Assembly (NCBI GenBank): GCA_013398955.1
Contig: VWPU01013471.1
Location: 62,001-126,000 of the forward strand
Direction of reading: 5' to 3'
Source: Callaeas wilsoni
Taxonomy: Eukaryota > Chordata > Aves > Passeriformes > Callaeidae
DNA: 64,000 bases
Shown here: in pieces, positions 11,359 to 23,206 of the stretch
Numbering within the stretch: the stretch's first letter is position 1
How the letters are laid out: each line of letters starts with the position of its first letter
The notes under the pieces: model-generated
The model's database searches: none
What the model was told of the DNA's origin: nothing
The model's input: only the letters and a program-made list of their open reading frames with translations
Translations under genes and position numbers: made by a program

Positions 11359-14300
11359 GTAAGTTGGTGCCGCCGACCCGGTGCAGCGCCGGGCGCGGAG
11401 GGGAGGCGGGCGGGCAGCGGCGGGGCAGAGCTGCCGCCGCGCTGCCGGCGTTGCTTCTCCGGCTGGAGCCGGGCTGCCTTGTTGGTCCCCGGCACAGGCG
11501 GAGCCGGCCCTCCTCCGCCCTGTCCAGAACGCCGGGGACCAGCGGGGCATTGGTGGGTAGGCATCCGCGGTGCTTTGCCGTCTTCTGTACTCGGCTGCTC
11601 TTGGAAAGCGTCGGCTCCTGTTACGGAGGCTGCTAGCCCCCCCCGGTGGGGCTTCCTGCCTGGGGCCCCGGGCGGTCTGGAGCATCCCTCGGCGGGCTTG
11701 AGGCGCGCCTCGCTGCTCCCTGAGCTGGCTGCGGCGCTGCTCTCCGTGCGCTGGTACAGAAACTTTTGCACGTGGTTATTGCTCTGGAAAGGAAACCAAA
11801 TACATTTTAGCTTCTCGCACTGGTTTTTATATTAGGCTGGGAAGAAGCTCTGCAAGTTTGTTCTCAGAGTCGGAGTTATTTAGGGGTTTTGATGGAGCAA
11901 ACTGAGGGGAATTTAGAGTTGAGTTTCTTTGTCTGCATGTGGTGAGCTGTAGTGCATTCCTAGCAGGAGCAGCGTGTTCTGCTTTCTGTCTCCCTGCAGG
12001 TCCTAGGCAGCCACTGAGTTTGAAGACTTCAGGCAGTGTCACGGTTTGCCTCTACCAAACTGATAGCATCGGTGCAGATTTAGCAATTCAAAGCGGTGTT
12101 AGTTACACCGATGGGATGATTAGTAGATTTCCTCTCTTTCAGCTGTTTTCACCGATTCTAAAGAAAAACGCAACCACCACTGTGTAATTACACAGTCATA
12201 TTAAAGTGAACGTGCATTAGGGATGTGTCAGTAATCTGAAAATACTTAATTTTGCTTTTGATTTATGCTGAGACCTGCATGCTATAGAACTGTTAAATAG
12301 GACAAGGAGCTTGTTGTTTAGTCTTAAAGTAGTGTTTACTACAGGGCTGCTGTGACAAGTAGCCTGTTGAAGTGTAATTATAAATCAAAGTCTTGGTTCA
12401 ACCTCTGTTCCTAGATAAAATCTATATCTGTAATTTACTGACCACTTCTTGTCTTTTACATACAAATACTATTTCTAAGGAAAAAATGCCCGAAGGGAAT
12501 TGGCTAGTATTATTCAAGATGAACACTTCATCACTGACTGTAAATTATCTCTGCTGAAGTATTTGAGGCTTGCATAATTTCCAACACCAAACAGAGAAAT
12601 TGGAGATGTCATTTTTACATTTTGGTATTCTTACAAGATTCTGTGTTGACTTAATTGCCAGAGACTCAGAAAGGATATTTACAGAAACACTGCCTGGTAG
12701 TAAATGATGCTAATTGCTTCTAAGGGTGTTTGTTCAGCTAGTCCATGTGTGAACTCATCTCATCACCACAGTGGAGGAAAAAGATGTGTATAGATATGTA
12801 TCTTTGTTCTGTTTGGGGAAATATGTTAGCTTATCTTAAATGTGAATTGGCATATTTTGAATTCCTCTCAATAGATGACATTGTGATGATAAAGGCAGTC
12901 TTACAGGAACAGTTCAAGACCAGCACATGTGAAATCTACTTCTCACCAAGAGACTAAGTCTTCTATTACAGTAAGGTGCAATGCTTAGTACTTTATTCAG
13001 TAGCTGTTTGAGAGGGGTTTTTATACAAATTTTTAAATTTTATTTTTTACAGTAGTGTTTGTTACTATAGCTGTGGGTGGGCTTTGGGTAACAGACAGTG
13101 ATCTGTTCCTCCCCTCTGCATGTGGTCTGTAGTTCACTAGCCTCCACTGTATGCATAACTGCAGGGTGGTTTTTTAATGTTTGCCTCTATTTTGTTGTGG
13201 TTATGGGCTCATTCTGAATGGTGCTGAACAAGCATTGCCCATGGGAGTACACAGCCTGGTGAAAGATCTAAATGCCTGCATTTGCAGCCTCTGATGTGAA
13301 CTCTACCTGTTCTGCCCTATTTCTGAACCTTGTGTGCATGATGAGAGAAAGTTTTCAGTATACTCTGAATTTCCCTAATATGTGGGGGCAAAGAAGAGGA
13401 CCTGTGTTTTCATAGAGATCCTAACATGCCTAGACTATGATGTCTACACACACATTCAGTTGATCGGAATAGAGGGTGGGAGGCAGTGAGCATATTCAGA
13501 TACTGATTATTATGTTGTCCCTTATCAGTAGGGTATTTAGCTCCCGTCCTGCTCCCTGGTGAGGAACCTTGAAAGAGTAAGTCCTCAGTGTGAGGAAAAC
13601 CCACATGTAGAGATCCAGTGAATACTTTGCATTGCATCATAACAGCATTTAAAACAGTAAAGTGCCTGGAAATGTTTGAAAAAAATTGACAGTAAAGTGT
13701 TCAGCTTCCTATTTGTGTCTTGAAACTGCTTGTATACTAGTATTTCAGGCTGTGACCTTTCTGTAATCCTTCAGTTCCAGGAGATTTGAACTTGTAAATG
13801 GTCAGTATCCTTTTTTTGGCTATAGGTTAAGTGGGTTATTTTAGTCTGAGATTAGTGCTCAAGATCCTTGAATGCCATCTGAGTGTTTTTTTGCCAGACA
13901 ATACACCTTCATTAAAAGTCATTTAATTTTCCTTGTAAAAGAGTTTGTGTTTTGAAGACATACCAGCTGCCTTAAGTTGTTCTGTACTTAGTGCATTTAA
14001 TAGGTTGGTCTAGGGAGCACTGGTATGATCCCTTTCTAAGCTTTTGCATGGTAGAGTGAGGCAGATACTCTGCCTTCTAGCTCTGATGTGTAGGACTCCT
14101 CTCTGATCTGGAGCACTTTGGATTGAGCACTGTATATCGGGCTGTGTTACTTGCTCTTTTCAATCCCAGTTAAGTTTCATTAGGCAAACTGTGTTACATA
14201 TTAAAGGAAATGGGCTATGGTAGTTTTAGAGTAAGGTGTCTCTTTATTCCTTACTTTAAGTTGGGTTTAAGGGCTTTTTTTGCTGTAACTGAAGGGAAAG

Positions 14301-15960
14301 GTGTATCACAGATTTGCTGTTCAATACGGTGAATCAATTACATTAGCACAGATAGTGAGGAGGATGGTACTGGCGGTACTGCAGTTAGACTGCAGGTGTT
14401 GCATGTTCCATATACACAGGTTGCTTGTTCTGAAATGGAGTCTGCTGTCCAAATTAAACATGTGGTTTTGATTTTGTCGATGTTTCTGGTCATGTGACTC
14501 TAGAAAAATACATGTGTTAAGAAGTGCTGGTTTTGAGGCTTGTAAAGTTCTTGTATTATCTTGAAGCATGAAATGTGGGAATGAAATGCTATGGTTCTGT
14601 ACTGCTTAAAGGTGCTCAAGTACACAAAAATGTCTGTGTAATAGCAAAGTATATCCACCTATATATAAAAACCTTCACAAGTGACCCCAGGTCAAGCTTT
14701 GACTTAGAACATCACATGCTTTCCAGGTAGACCTTTTGGCCAGTTCTTTATTTGAACGTGCAGTAAAAGGTACTCTGGACGTGCAAATAGCATGGTAATT
14801 AAGCAAGTTTGGTTCTTGGCTTTCTCTGAGTTTTCTCTGCAGTTTGAAGAGAGAGAAGTGATACTATTGCAGTACCAGTCACAGCCACAGCTTGCACTGA
14901 GCTCTGTATATTTTGTCTCTTACTATTTGCACTGTGGCTTTTTGGCTGTTAGCTTTATGTCGCTGCTAATATTCTTCCCTTTCCCTATACTCCATACTGT
15001 CTTGACTTGACTCAGTTAAATCTAGAAACTTGCTGCTGAAATTATACATAGACCTGTATATCATGGCTGGTAACAGTAACATTCACCTCTAAACAGGATC
15101 TGAGTAGTGCTTTGTTTGTTAGGAATAGGGCAGGATAAAGTATGTCTTCTGTTTTATGCCTCCTCAGAACTACAGAATGAGCTAATGGCTTAAGCTCTGA
15201 GGACCTGACTGTCCAGGTAGCTTCAGAGGCAATGTTGCAGTGACTTTGGCTTGTAGTCAGAACATGTTTTTCTGCTGGGCCTGCCTATGTATATGCTATA
15301 TCACTGTAGCAAGCAGCCACTGAATTCTGTGGAGTAAAGGTGGAATCTATAGAACTTACTAGTTGTATTGTTTTTTACAGTTACACAAGTCTAAATATAT
15401 GGTTGGTACGAGGATTTTATTTTAAATTTTGGCTTTTCTTTTTTGTCATTTTATGCTGTTGCATATGGAATCACTATACCAAAGGGAAGCTTCCTAATGG
15501 GATTAGTAGGTTTTTGTTCCCTATGCAGCTTTTGACATTCCTTAGGTATTCTGTCTGGTAGCTCTTCCTGCTATGATTCAGTACAGGAGAATGTTTCAAG
15601 CGTGTGCGTGTATATGTATGTAATGAATCAGCTGGTCTAGGTTGGGGAAGGGTGAGAAAATCAGTCCTGGTTCATTTTCTTTCTCCAACTTACTTGCTTA
15701 CTGTATTGCTATGAAAGCTGGAGATCAGGTTTCCCAAGATAAACCTGCTCTTGGGCAACAAATTTAGACTATGTCATTTATGAATCTCAGCTTACAAAAA
15801 AATAAACACGTGCCAAAGGTAGATGTCATTCTCTGTCCACTCAGCTATAAATTAAGGCTTTTTCTACCCCATCTTGTAGTGAATAAGACACATTTTTTGA
15901 TACGTAAAAATAATAACGATTTTGACTTCTATTTATAGTAAATTTTTTCTTTGCTTGTAG
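11359..15960 (+). other. ENC1 intron 1 (predicted)
   Basis: Bounded by a GTAAGT donor at 11,359 and an acceptor ending TTTGCTTGTAG at 15,960, behind a T-rich tract. Its first 380 bases lie in the CpG island and include a G-quadruplex motif. The rest is ordinary AT-rich sequence with no repeats I can name. An acceptor-like pyrimidine tract ends at 11,999 (CCCTGCAG) with no convincing donor after it, so I do not call an extra exon. Confidence 0.7.
11400..11425 (+). other. Canonical G-quadruplex motif near the start of intron 1
   Basis: Four G runs (11,400-11,403, 11,408-11,410, 11,412-11,414 and 11,422-11,425) are separated by loops of 4, 1 and 7 bases on the coding strand, about 40 bases after the exon 1 donor. 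G-rich first-intron starts are common in CpG-island genes and can affect promoter-proximal transcription or splicing. Folding here is predicted, not shown. Confidence 0.6.
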
Positions 15961-17774
15961 GTGTGAAAGAAAATGTCGGTCAGCATGCATGAAAATCGCA
16001 AGTCTAGGGCCAGTACTGGCTCCATAAACATATACTTGTTCCACAAGTCATCCTATGCTGATAGTGTCCTTACTCACCTAAACCTCCTGCGTCAGCAGCG
16101 TCTCTTTACAGATGTACTTCTCCATGCTGGAAACAGGTCGTTCCCCTGCCACAGAGCAGTTCTAGCTGCTTGTAGCCGCTATTTTGAAGCAATGTTCAGC
16201 GGAGGACTGAAAGAGAGCCAGGACAGTGAAGTCAACTTTCACAATTCGATTCACCCAGAAGTCCTGGAGCTTCTTCTGGACTATGCATATTCCTCCAGAG
16301 TTATCATTAATGAGGAAAATGCAGAGTCACTGCTGGAGGCTGGTGACATGCTGGAGTTTCAGGACATTCGGGATGCTTGTGCAGAATTTCTGGAGAAAAA
16401 TCTTCATCCCACCAACTGTCTTGGTATGCTGCTGCTGTCGGATGCTCATCAGTGTACCAAGCTGTATGAGCTCTCTTGGAGGATGTGCCTTAGCAACTTC
16501 CAGAGTATCAGTAAAAGTGAAGACTTCCTCCAACTGCCAAAAGACATGGTAGTGCAGCTCCTTTCCAGTGAAGAATTAGAAACTGAAGATGAAAGGCTGG
16601 TATATGAATCGGCTATGAACTGGGTCAACTATGACCTGAGTAAGCGTCACTGTTACCTGCCAGAGCTACTGCAGACAGTGAGACTGGCCCTCCTGCCAGC
16701 CATATACCTTATGGAGAATGTGGCCATGGAAGAACTTATCACCAAGCAAAGGAAAAGCAAGGAGATTGTAGAAGAATCAATAAGATGCAAGTTGAAGATC
16801 TTACAGAATGATGGAGTGGTCACAAGCTTGTGTGCCAGACCCCGAAAAACTGGCCATTCACTTTTTCTTTTGGGTGGCCAAACTTTTATGTGTGACAAGC
16901 TGTATTTGGTGGATCAAAAGGCAAAGGAGATCATTCCAAAGGCTGACATTCCAAGCCCACGGAAAGAGTTCAGTGCTTGTGCCATAGGCTGCAAAGTGTA
17001 TATCACTGGGGGACGAGGGTCAGAAAACGGAGTCTCCAAAGACGTGTGGGTGTATGACACCCTTCATGAGGAGTGGTCGAAGGCTGCTCCCATGCTGGTA
17101 GCTAGGTTTGGCCACGGCTCTGCCGAGCTTAAGCACTGTTTGTATGTAGTAGGAGGGCACACTGCAGCAACTGGTTGCCTTCCAGCTTCCCCTTCAGTAT
17201 CCTTAAAGCAAGTAGAACAGTATGACCCCGTGACCAACAAATGGACCATGGTTGCCCCTCTGCGAGAGGGAGTAAGCAATGCAGCCGTAGTCAGTGCAAA
17301 GCTGAAGCTGTTTGCTTTTGGCGGTACCAGCGTTAGCCATGACAAGCTGCCCAAAGTCCAGTGCTACGATCAGTGTGAAAACAGATGGACAGTACCGGCC
17401 ACCTGCCCCCAGCCCTGGCGCTACACGGCTGCAGCTGTTCTGGGAAACCAGATTTTTATTATGGGGGGAGATACTGAATTCTCTGCATGCTCTGCTTATA
17501 AATTCAACAGTGAGGCATACCAGTGGACTAAGGTGGGAGATGTGACAGCGAAGCGAATGAGCTGCCATGCAGTGGCTTCTGGAAACAAATTGTATGTGGT
17601 TGGAGGCTACTTTGGTATTCAGAGGTGCAAAACATTGGACTGCTATGATCCCACATTAGATGTATGGAACAGCATAACAACTGTGCCCTATTCATTAATC
17701 CCCACGGCATTTGTCAGCACATGGAAGCACCTCCCCTCCTAATTGTGTATGTGTTGGCAATTACAAGTTATCAG
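15961..17774 (+). other. ENC1 coding exon with splice boundaries
   Basis: The exon opens after the acceptor at 15,959-15,960, has 12 bases of 5' UTR, the whole coding region and 32 bases of 3' UTR. It ends at a strong donor, TCAG|GTAAGA, at 17,774/17,775. Since the stop codon lies only 32 bases before the predicted junction, it is inside the roughly 50-55 base limit below which a downstream junction does not normally trigger nonsense-mediated decay. Confidence 0.75.
15973..17742 (+). CDS. Ectodermal-neural cortex protein 1 (BTB-BACK-Kelch)
   Basis: A full-length, single-exon coding sequence of 589 codons, the usual length of vertebrate ENC1, and nearly identical to the mammalian protein as I know it. 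The order is a short N-terminal segment, BTB/POZ domain (about 46-114, with D47 and H60), BACK domain (about 120-250) and a six-bladed Kelch propeller (about 296-585). The six Gly-Gly doublets are visible at 301-302, 346-347, 394-395, 450-451, 498-499 and 544-545. The start is secure: an in-frame TGA lies six bases upstream within the same exon and the ATG has A at -3. The family binds actin, acts in neuronal process formation, and serves as a CUL3 adaptor through BTB-BACK while Kelch recruits substrate; ENC1 has also been linked to p53 response and reduced NRF2 protein. No frameshift, truncation or missing motif is seen. Confidence 0.98.
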   Translation: MSVSMHENRKSRASTGSINIYLFHKSSYADSVLTHLNLLRQQRLFTDVLLHAGNRSFPCHRAVLAACSRYFEAMFSGGLKESQDSEVNFHNSIHPEVLELLLDYAYSSRVIINEENAESLLEAGDMLEFQDIRDACAEFLEKNLHPTNCLGMLLLSDAHQCTKLYELSWRMCLSNFQSISKSEDFLQLPKDMVVQLLSSEELETEDERLVYESAMNWVNYDLSKRHCYLPELLQTVRLALLPAIYLMENVAMEELITKQRKSKEIVEESIRCKLKILQNDGVVTSLCARPRKTGHSLFLLGGQTFMCDKLYLVDQKAKEIIPKADIPSPRKEFSACAIGCKVYITGGRGSENGVSKDVWVYDTLHEEWSKAAPMLVARFGHGSAELKHCLYVVGGHTAATGCLPASPSVSLKQVEQYDPVTNKWTMVAPLREGVSNAAVVSAKLKLFAFGGTSVSHDKLPKVQCYDQCENRWTVPATCPQPWRYTAAAVLGNQIFIMGGDTEFSACSAYKFNSEAYQWTKVGDVTAKRMSCHAVASGNKLYVVGGYFGIQRCKTLDCYDPTLDVWNSITTVPYSLIPTAFVSTWKHLPS

Positions 17775-20700
17775 GTAAGAAATAACACCATTGAATTTCA
17801 CTGTAATAATGCTCTTCAAAAAACTTTTCAGCAGCAGCTCTGAGGAGGGGTGAGTATGTTTGATGCAATTTTACATCTGGATCACCTGAGACACATGTGT
17901 TCATGGCTGTTGTAAGCCAGGCACCGTGTCTGACAAAGCCAGATCCTGGAAGTAGTTTGCCACATATCTCACACCCACTTTTACAAGACCTCTTCCTGCA
18001 TTATTTAGATGTAAAAGACTGAGCAAAAATAACATTTTCAGCTTGTGGGGAAATGCAGATAATCTTTTGGAAATTGACTCTGACTGTTAAGTACTAAGTG
18101 CATGCTGAACAAAGATCCCAGTGCCATTTTCCTGATGACTGAGACTAGGTTTGCTCTGTATCCAGTAACAGTACCCAAAAAAGATACAGGAAATTCTGAT
18201 CTGAAACCTGATAGTGAATTCACTTGAATTTCCGAACAGACAGCCTTTAGGGAAAACTGCTGTCTTATGATAGGTGTTTTACAGGGAGTTCAGGCCTAAT
18301 TTTCAATCTCAGCTAGACAGCGTGGTTGCATCTGCATGGGCTAAGGTTGCATTTTCTCCATTGTTATACTTTAAAATATAGATTTTTCAAAATACTTACA
18401 CTTATATATGTTGAACTAGATATAGTGTCAAGAAGATGTGTAATTAATATTGCTGCCTGAAATAATTACTAGGTTATAGCACACACTGTTCCAAAACAAT
18501 TTAATTATACATAATGGCCAGGCTCTTACCAGATGCAACTTCAGCATTGTATCTTCTCACAAGCAAGTCTGGATTTGGTCTTGCTTGATTGGTTGTTGTG
18601 CATTTCTTATTTTTGGGAGGAGGGGAGAAGATTTTCACTATTAATCTGTGTATTTTGCAACAAACCTGGCAGACTCCCATTTGCGTTGTGTTGGATTTAT
18701 TCCCCACTCCTCCATGTGGCTTTTGTACAAAATCAGTTACTGCCAGCCAAATAAATATAGTGATGTCCTCGATCCTAAATAATCAAGGCCCTGTGAATGG
18801 TAGTTTCTTTCTGGATTTGAGCAGTGTATATTGTACCCATGAAGGCAGGGAGGTTATAAGAAAAAGGCAAATAAATATAGTTACAGTAATTAAACAAGCT
18901 ATGCATGTGCCTCTGGGTTACTTAAAAGTTCAGAGCGACAGAGGTTCTCCAGAATATAGGAACAAGAACTTGTGTATAAAGACTTCTCTAGGTTCTTCTG
19001 TTTGGGACAGATCATTGGGGTTTTTTGGTGTTTTTTTTCAGCAATAGACATTTGCCTGACTCTTGCAGTAAACGCAAACCCCGAGGGTCTTTGAAGCAGT
19101 GTAGATAGTGCAGACAGTTACTCTTGTAGTTGCCTTTCGGTTGACTCGGAGTTTTGATTGAGTAAAGAACACAAGGTAGGGCCCATGCAAAGCAGCAGCT
19201 CAGCTTTGAAATCTAGTGTGAAATTGGGCAGTGTTGTGCCATCAGCTCCTCTTCTCTCAGGTGGTTGTTTGCCTTGAAAACACTACCCCCTCCGCCCTCT
19301 TCCCTTTCCCCTCCCCGCTTTGTTTTTCCCAGACTTCTCTTGGGAAAGCACAGCAAACCCTAGAGACTTACCAGGTCCTGGTTACTGGCAGTAATTGCCC
19401 CCCGACAGCAAATGGAATCTCTCATTTCAGTCTGTCAGCTTCCTCCCTAGCTGGGAACTACATCTCAATATCTTCAGTTAATTTGTATTATTACTGACTT
19501 TACGCGGTTCTCAGTATTATCAGAACAGCAGTATTGAATGCTTGGACTCAGGTCTGTGCCAAGAAAAATATTGACTTATTCTTCTGAGTCTGACTTAATT
19601 GTTCTGGAGTTTACAGTACATGAGGGAGTGTTTTATTTTGAAAAAGAGTTCTCTGAATATAACGGTGCAAAAAGCTTTCCTTTACTCTGCAGTATCTTGT
19701 TAAAAGCCATTATTTTATCTTCACTAACACACAAGATAACTGGCTTAACTAGCCCGCAAGATAACTGAATGTAGCTATAGACTGAACTCTCTCCAGTGCT
19801 GTGTGCTCATCCAGCAAGTAGGTTGTTTTTTCTCCTACTGACTCCTGCTGCTTTGTCAGTGGGTGGGAGGGACAAAAAGGAAATTACTTGTGATTACTCT
19901 GTTTTCATGGCACTGTGTGGCCCCAATCTGACAGCTTTTAGGAAGACTTCAGTCTGCTTTGTCTTGTTCCTCAACTTCGGAGTTTTGAGTTGGGTTTTCC
20001 CCCCTCTCTTTTGGAATTGTTTATAGCTTTTTTAAAGTTCATCCCATCACAAGAAACACTGTTTTGACTTCAGTGTTGATAGTCTGTTTTGATGGGAAGA
20101 ATGTCATGCTATGCTGAAGAATGTCTAGAAAAGACTAATCAACACTGAGTGGACACTTTTTTTAGACATAAAAAAAATAGCCCACACTTGCAAAAACACT
20201 ATGAACTGTCATGTAGGCTGGGTTGTTTCCTGTGAATGTTCTCTGTTGTTCTTAGACATCACAGCCTGAGAGAGAGGTGGTGTGTTCAAAGGATCTGTGA
20301 GTGCACTGGAGCTCATTTGCATTGTAATGAAGTAGGATTTGCCTTCTAATATTCTAGCAGTGCTATCAGAAATTATTGTGATGAACTGATGATGGTTTGA
20401 AAGCTGGAATTTTGATACAGCTTCACAGTGAAAAAGCAGAGCACAATCTCAGCATCCAAAGGCTGAGTTTCTCATTGAATAATTGGTTTTATAAAGGACT
20501 CTAGGATGGATTTTTTGATGGATGGTATATTGCTGTGTAAAAAGAAATGAAGCAGAATTCTGCTTTAATGAGGAGTAGATGTATTTTAAGTACGGGAATT
20601 CCATGGCCTTCTCTTCTGTGAGTAAATTCACTTCAGAATTTGTTAAGGTGAATGGAGGTATTGGGGTGAGACACCTTCACTTTCCCTTCTGCTTTGCTCC

Positions 20701-21222
20701 AACCAGGTTTGTTTTGGCTGAGGAGTAGAAAAAACTCTGCACTGAGTGTTCATGTGGGTTTTTGTGAAAGACAAGTTACAAAAGGTTGTTTGCTTAAAAC
20801 AAATCCACAAACTTTAAAGATTTTGGGTGAACATAAAAATGTGGAAGTATGCAGGATACAGAATCCATCACTTTGAAGTGTATTGGGCCACTCTGATTTA
20901 GGTTTCAAGTGACTGAATTAATACCAAAAAATTAGTCCTCTCTCTACAGTCAATAGGATAATTTGCAGAATGGGGTTAGTAGAATAATAAAATCAGAATC
21001 TGACCCTAAATAATTATGTTCTTGACTGGTTTATGTGTCAGTAGTTAGGTATTGCACAAGAACCTTGAGGTTCAGGATGGGCAGGGAAGCCCATCAACTG
21101 GGTTGTATCCTAAGCCTAGCTTTTAGATTTTGACATCCAACAAAAACCTTATGGTATATTGTTGCAGCAAAACCTTTTAAGTAATTTCTCTCATTTCCCT
21201 CCACTTCTTCCCATGCTTTTAG
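17775..21222 (+). other. Predicted 3' UTR intron of ENC1
   Basis: The donor CAG|GTAAGA at 17,775 pairs most plausibly with the acceptor CATGCTTTTAG ending at 21,222, behind a long C/T tract (TTTCTCTCATTTCCCTCC). A second strong acceptor, TTTTTCCCAG, ends at 19,332 after an even longer pyrimidine stretch and could be used instead or as well. The interval holds no repeat I can name and no coding exon. Two AATAAA hexamers, each inside CAAATAAATATAG (18,750-18,762 and 18,869-18,881), could serve intronic polyadenylation of an unspliced form. Confidence 0.5.
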
Positions 21223-22394
21223 TTTACTCCTTGATTTGGAGAAGGAGAATTGGAACCTCAGATCTGCAGAAGTTTTAATGAAGAAAAATCATTCAGTATC
21301 TCTTGCATTTGAAGATCATCTGCACCTTGTAAATTATCCAACTTAGACATGAAGGAATGGGAGAAGAAGTCCTTGTCTTCAATGCTTCAACATGTGGTTT
21401 AAATATGAATGCACAACCTGTGATCTGGTTCTTGTGCTAGTAATTGTGGATTAATGCCAATGTTAATCTGTCCTTCAAAGATGAAAAAAACAGAGACAGA
21501 ACTTCTCTTAGCTGTGCACCACACAGCACGTGATTTCCACGGACCCCACTGTTTTTATGTGAAATTTGAAATGGTTGCCGCCTCTCTTTGTGGTGGTTTG
21601 AAGTGCCAGCGCCAGCTGCAGGGGAAGCAGGCCAGGTCTGAAACAGCAAGATGCTGCTGTGAATGAAGATACAGCGGTATTGCTGCTGAACTCTGCTGAC
21701 TGGAGTGTGCTTGCCTGTGGGCAGTGCCTACAGCATCTGTTACACCCTGTGTTGCGTTGTCCTGTGTGCAGTAAGTGACCTTCTGCTTCATAAGGACCAG
21801 TCCAGTGGTGAAATGTTTTTGCAACAGTGGGGAACAAACATTACATCCCCAAAATGCTCATTGTTCCTGTTCCTCCCTGTATTTATGATTCAGTCTGTCC
21901 CATTCCTGTTATGTTACTTGTTGTAGATATAGTTATTTATTGTTCAGTGCTTGCATGCTGAAACAATGCCTGCAATTGTCTTCATGTTGCAAGGGCTTGT
22001 GTGAATTGTATGTTTTGCACATATTGTGATTGCTGACTTGCTCTGCTGCACAAAGAAAGAAAACTATTGGGTAACAGTTGGAAGTGGGAGGGAGGAGTGG
22101 CTTCCCAGTCGGAAATGGAAGGATTACAAGACAGGATTTTAAATTACACATGTACTGAAGGAAGAAGCCATGGAGGTCACTTTCTCAGGCTACCAGCTTC
22201 CCAGGTTGCATGTGGTGTGTCTTGTAGATGGTGTCCTTGGAACATTTCATTTGTTGGTCATGCCTTTCAATTTCTAACCTGGAAATAGCCAAAGTCTCTT
22301 GCAACACTCTCTTTGTGCAGCTTCCTGATTGCAACGCAAATACTGTGGAAGAGCTTCTGGATACCAAGCCCAGATGAAGTCATTGTCCAAACTT

Positions 22395-22407
22395 ATTTAT
22401 TTATTTA
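22395..22407 (+). promoter_or_regulatory. AU-rich element (three overlapping AUUUA) in the proposed 3' UTR
   Basis: Three ATTTA pentamers overlap at 22,395, 22,399 and 22,403, and another TTATTTATT lies near 21,930-21,940. Such clusters are targets of ELAV/Hu, TTP and AUF1 family proteins that set mRNA stability. ENC1 is dynamically expressed, so post-transcriptional control is plausible, but it is inferred. Confidence 0.5.
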
Positions 22408-22681
22408 TTGGGTTGGAGGAGGGTTACCTACAATATAGCCACATTGTCCTGAAGGAGTGGAGAATGGTGATTCAAGAATAAAAACATAAAAACCTCAACA
22501 TAGGTTAATGATGAAGTCTTAAAAAAAAAAAGAAGAAAAAAGAGCAGCAATTTTGCACTGACTGGATTGCCTCATCCATCTGGATTTCAGATGATCATCT
22601 GAGTGGCCAGATGTCAAAGACCCAAGTGCTCTAGAAAAATTTTTACGGGGATAGAAAATGAATTTCAAGCCTCTTCTCTTT

Positions 22682-22699
22682 AAAAAAAAAAAAAAAAAA
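22682..22699 (+). repeat. 18-base A homopolymer
   Basis: An A run inside the proposed 3' UTR. It would be a false oligo-dT priming site in cDNA libraries and could create an apparent shorter ENC1 3' end. No polyadenylation hexamer lies just upstream at the usual 10-30 base spacing. Confidence 0.9.
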
Positions 22700-23206
22700 G
22701 CCCTCAAACTCTGCTGCTTTTTATTTTTGTTATCCAGGTGTGTCTTTAATCACTTGGTTGCTCAGAAGCCTCAGATAATCCTGAGAAACCAAACTTTGAT
22801 TTTTAAATAAAATTGTTTCTTATTATTCTGGTCTTTGGACAGAGATAAAGCTACTCTTTTTCTTAGGAATTTCAGAAGCTTGTGTTTCACAGGTACTTTC
22901 TTTGCCAGATCCTGTCATGAAGCTTGTGTTGTATTGTGTTTTTTCTTAAATGTTTCCGGAGCCCAACTTAACTGGCACATTCAGTAACATGGTTGGTGTG
23001 TGCTGTGGTATAAGTAAACAGCTGCATGTGTGCATGCAAAACAAAAAGAGTCACATTGGTGATGCTTGCCTTTCTATGTGTGACAGTGATGTAGCTGTAT
23101 TTGTGAAAGCTTTGTCATCTGAAAGTGTTTACATTGGTCACTGGAAGTTTCTCTGCGCTGCCTTATATTTGATTTGCTGTTTGGAGTAGACTCTTTACAT
23201 TTCAGA

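Larger units (their letters stand above)
10480..11740. promoter_or_regulatory. CpG island spanning the ENC1 promoter and exon 1
   Basis: Composition switches abruptly from AT-rich to very GC-rich with dense CpG dinucleotides, and returns to AT-rich after about 11.74 kb. Sp1-type C-rich boxes (for example 11,051-11,063), the TATA-like core promoter, the proposed first exon and the start of intron 1 all lie inside. CpG islands mark promoters of broadly expressed and developmental vertebrate genes. Long ORFs on both strands here (up to 320 codons) are composition artefacts: they are low-complexity Arg/Pro/Ala/Ser-rich and overlap in several frames. Confidence 0.9.

Noticed and set aside
10291..11835. 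Long ORFs in the CpG island on both strands (up to 320 codons)
   Set aside because: They are GC-driven, overlap in several frames, are rich in Arg, Pro, Ala and Ser, show no domain, and cover the promoter, exon 1 and intron 1 of ENC1.
11978..12060. Possible extra 5' UTR exon after a strong acceptor-like tract ending at 11,999
   Set aside because: No convincing splice donor follows within a normal exon length; transcript evidence would be needed.
16226..17710. ORFs of 60 to 121 codons on other frames inside ENC1
   Set aside because: They are shadows of the strongly conserved ENC1 coding frame, with no independent domain or start signal.
19231..19497. Alternative start of the ENC1 terminal exon at 19,333
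   Set aside because: The acceptor is strong, but the acceptor at 21,222 gives a transcript length closer to known ENC1 mRNAs. It is kept as an alternative, not called.
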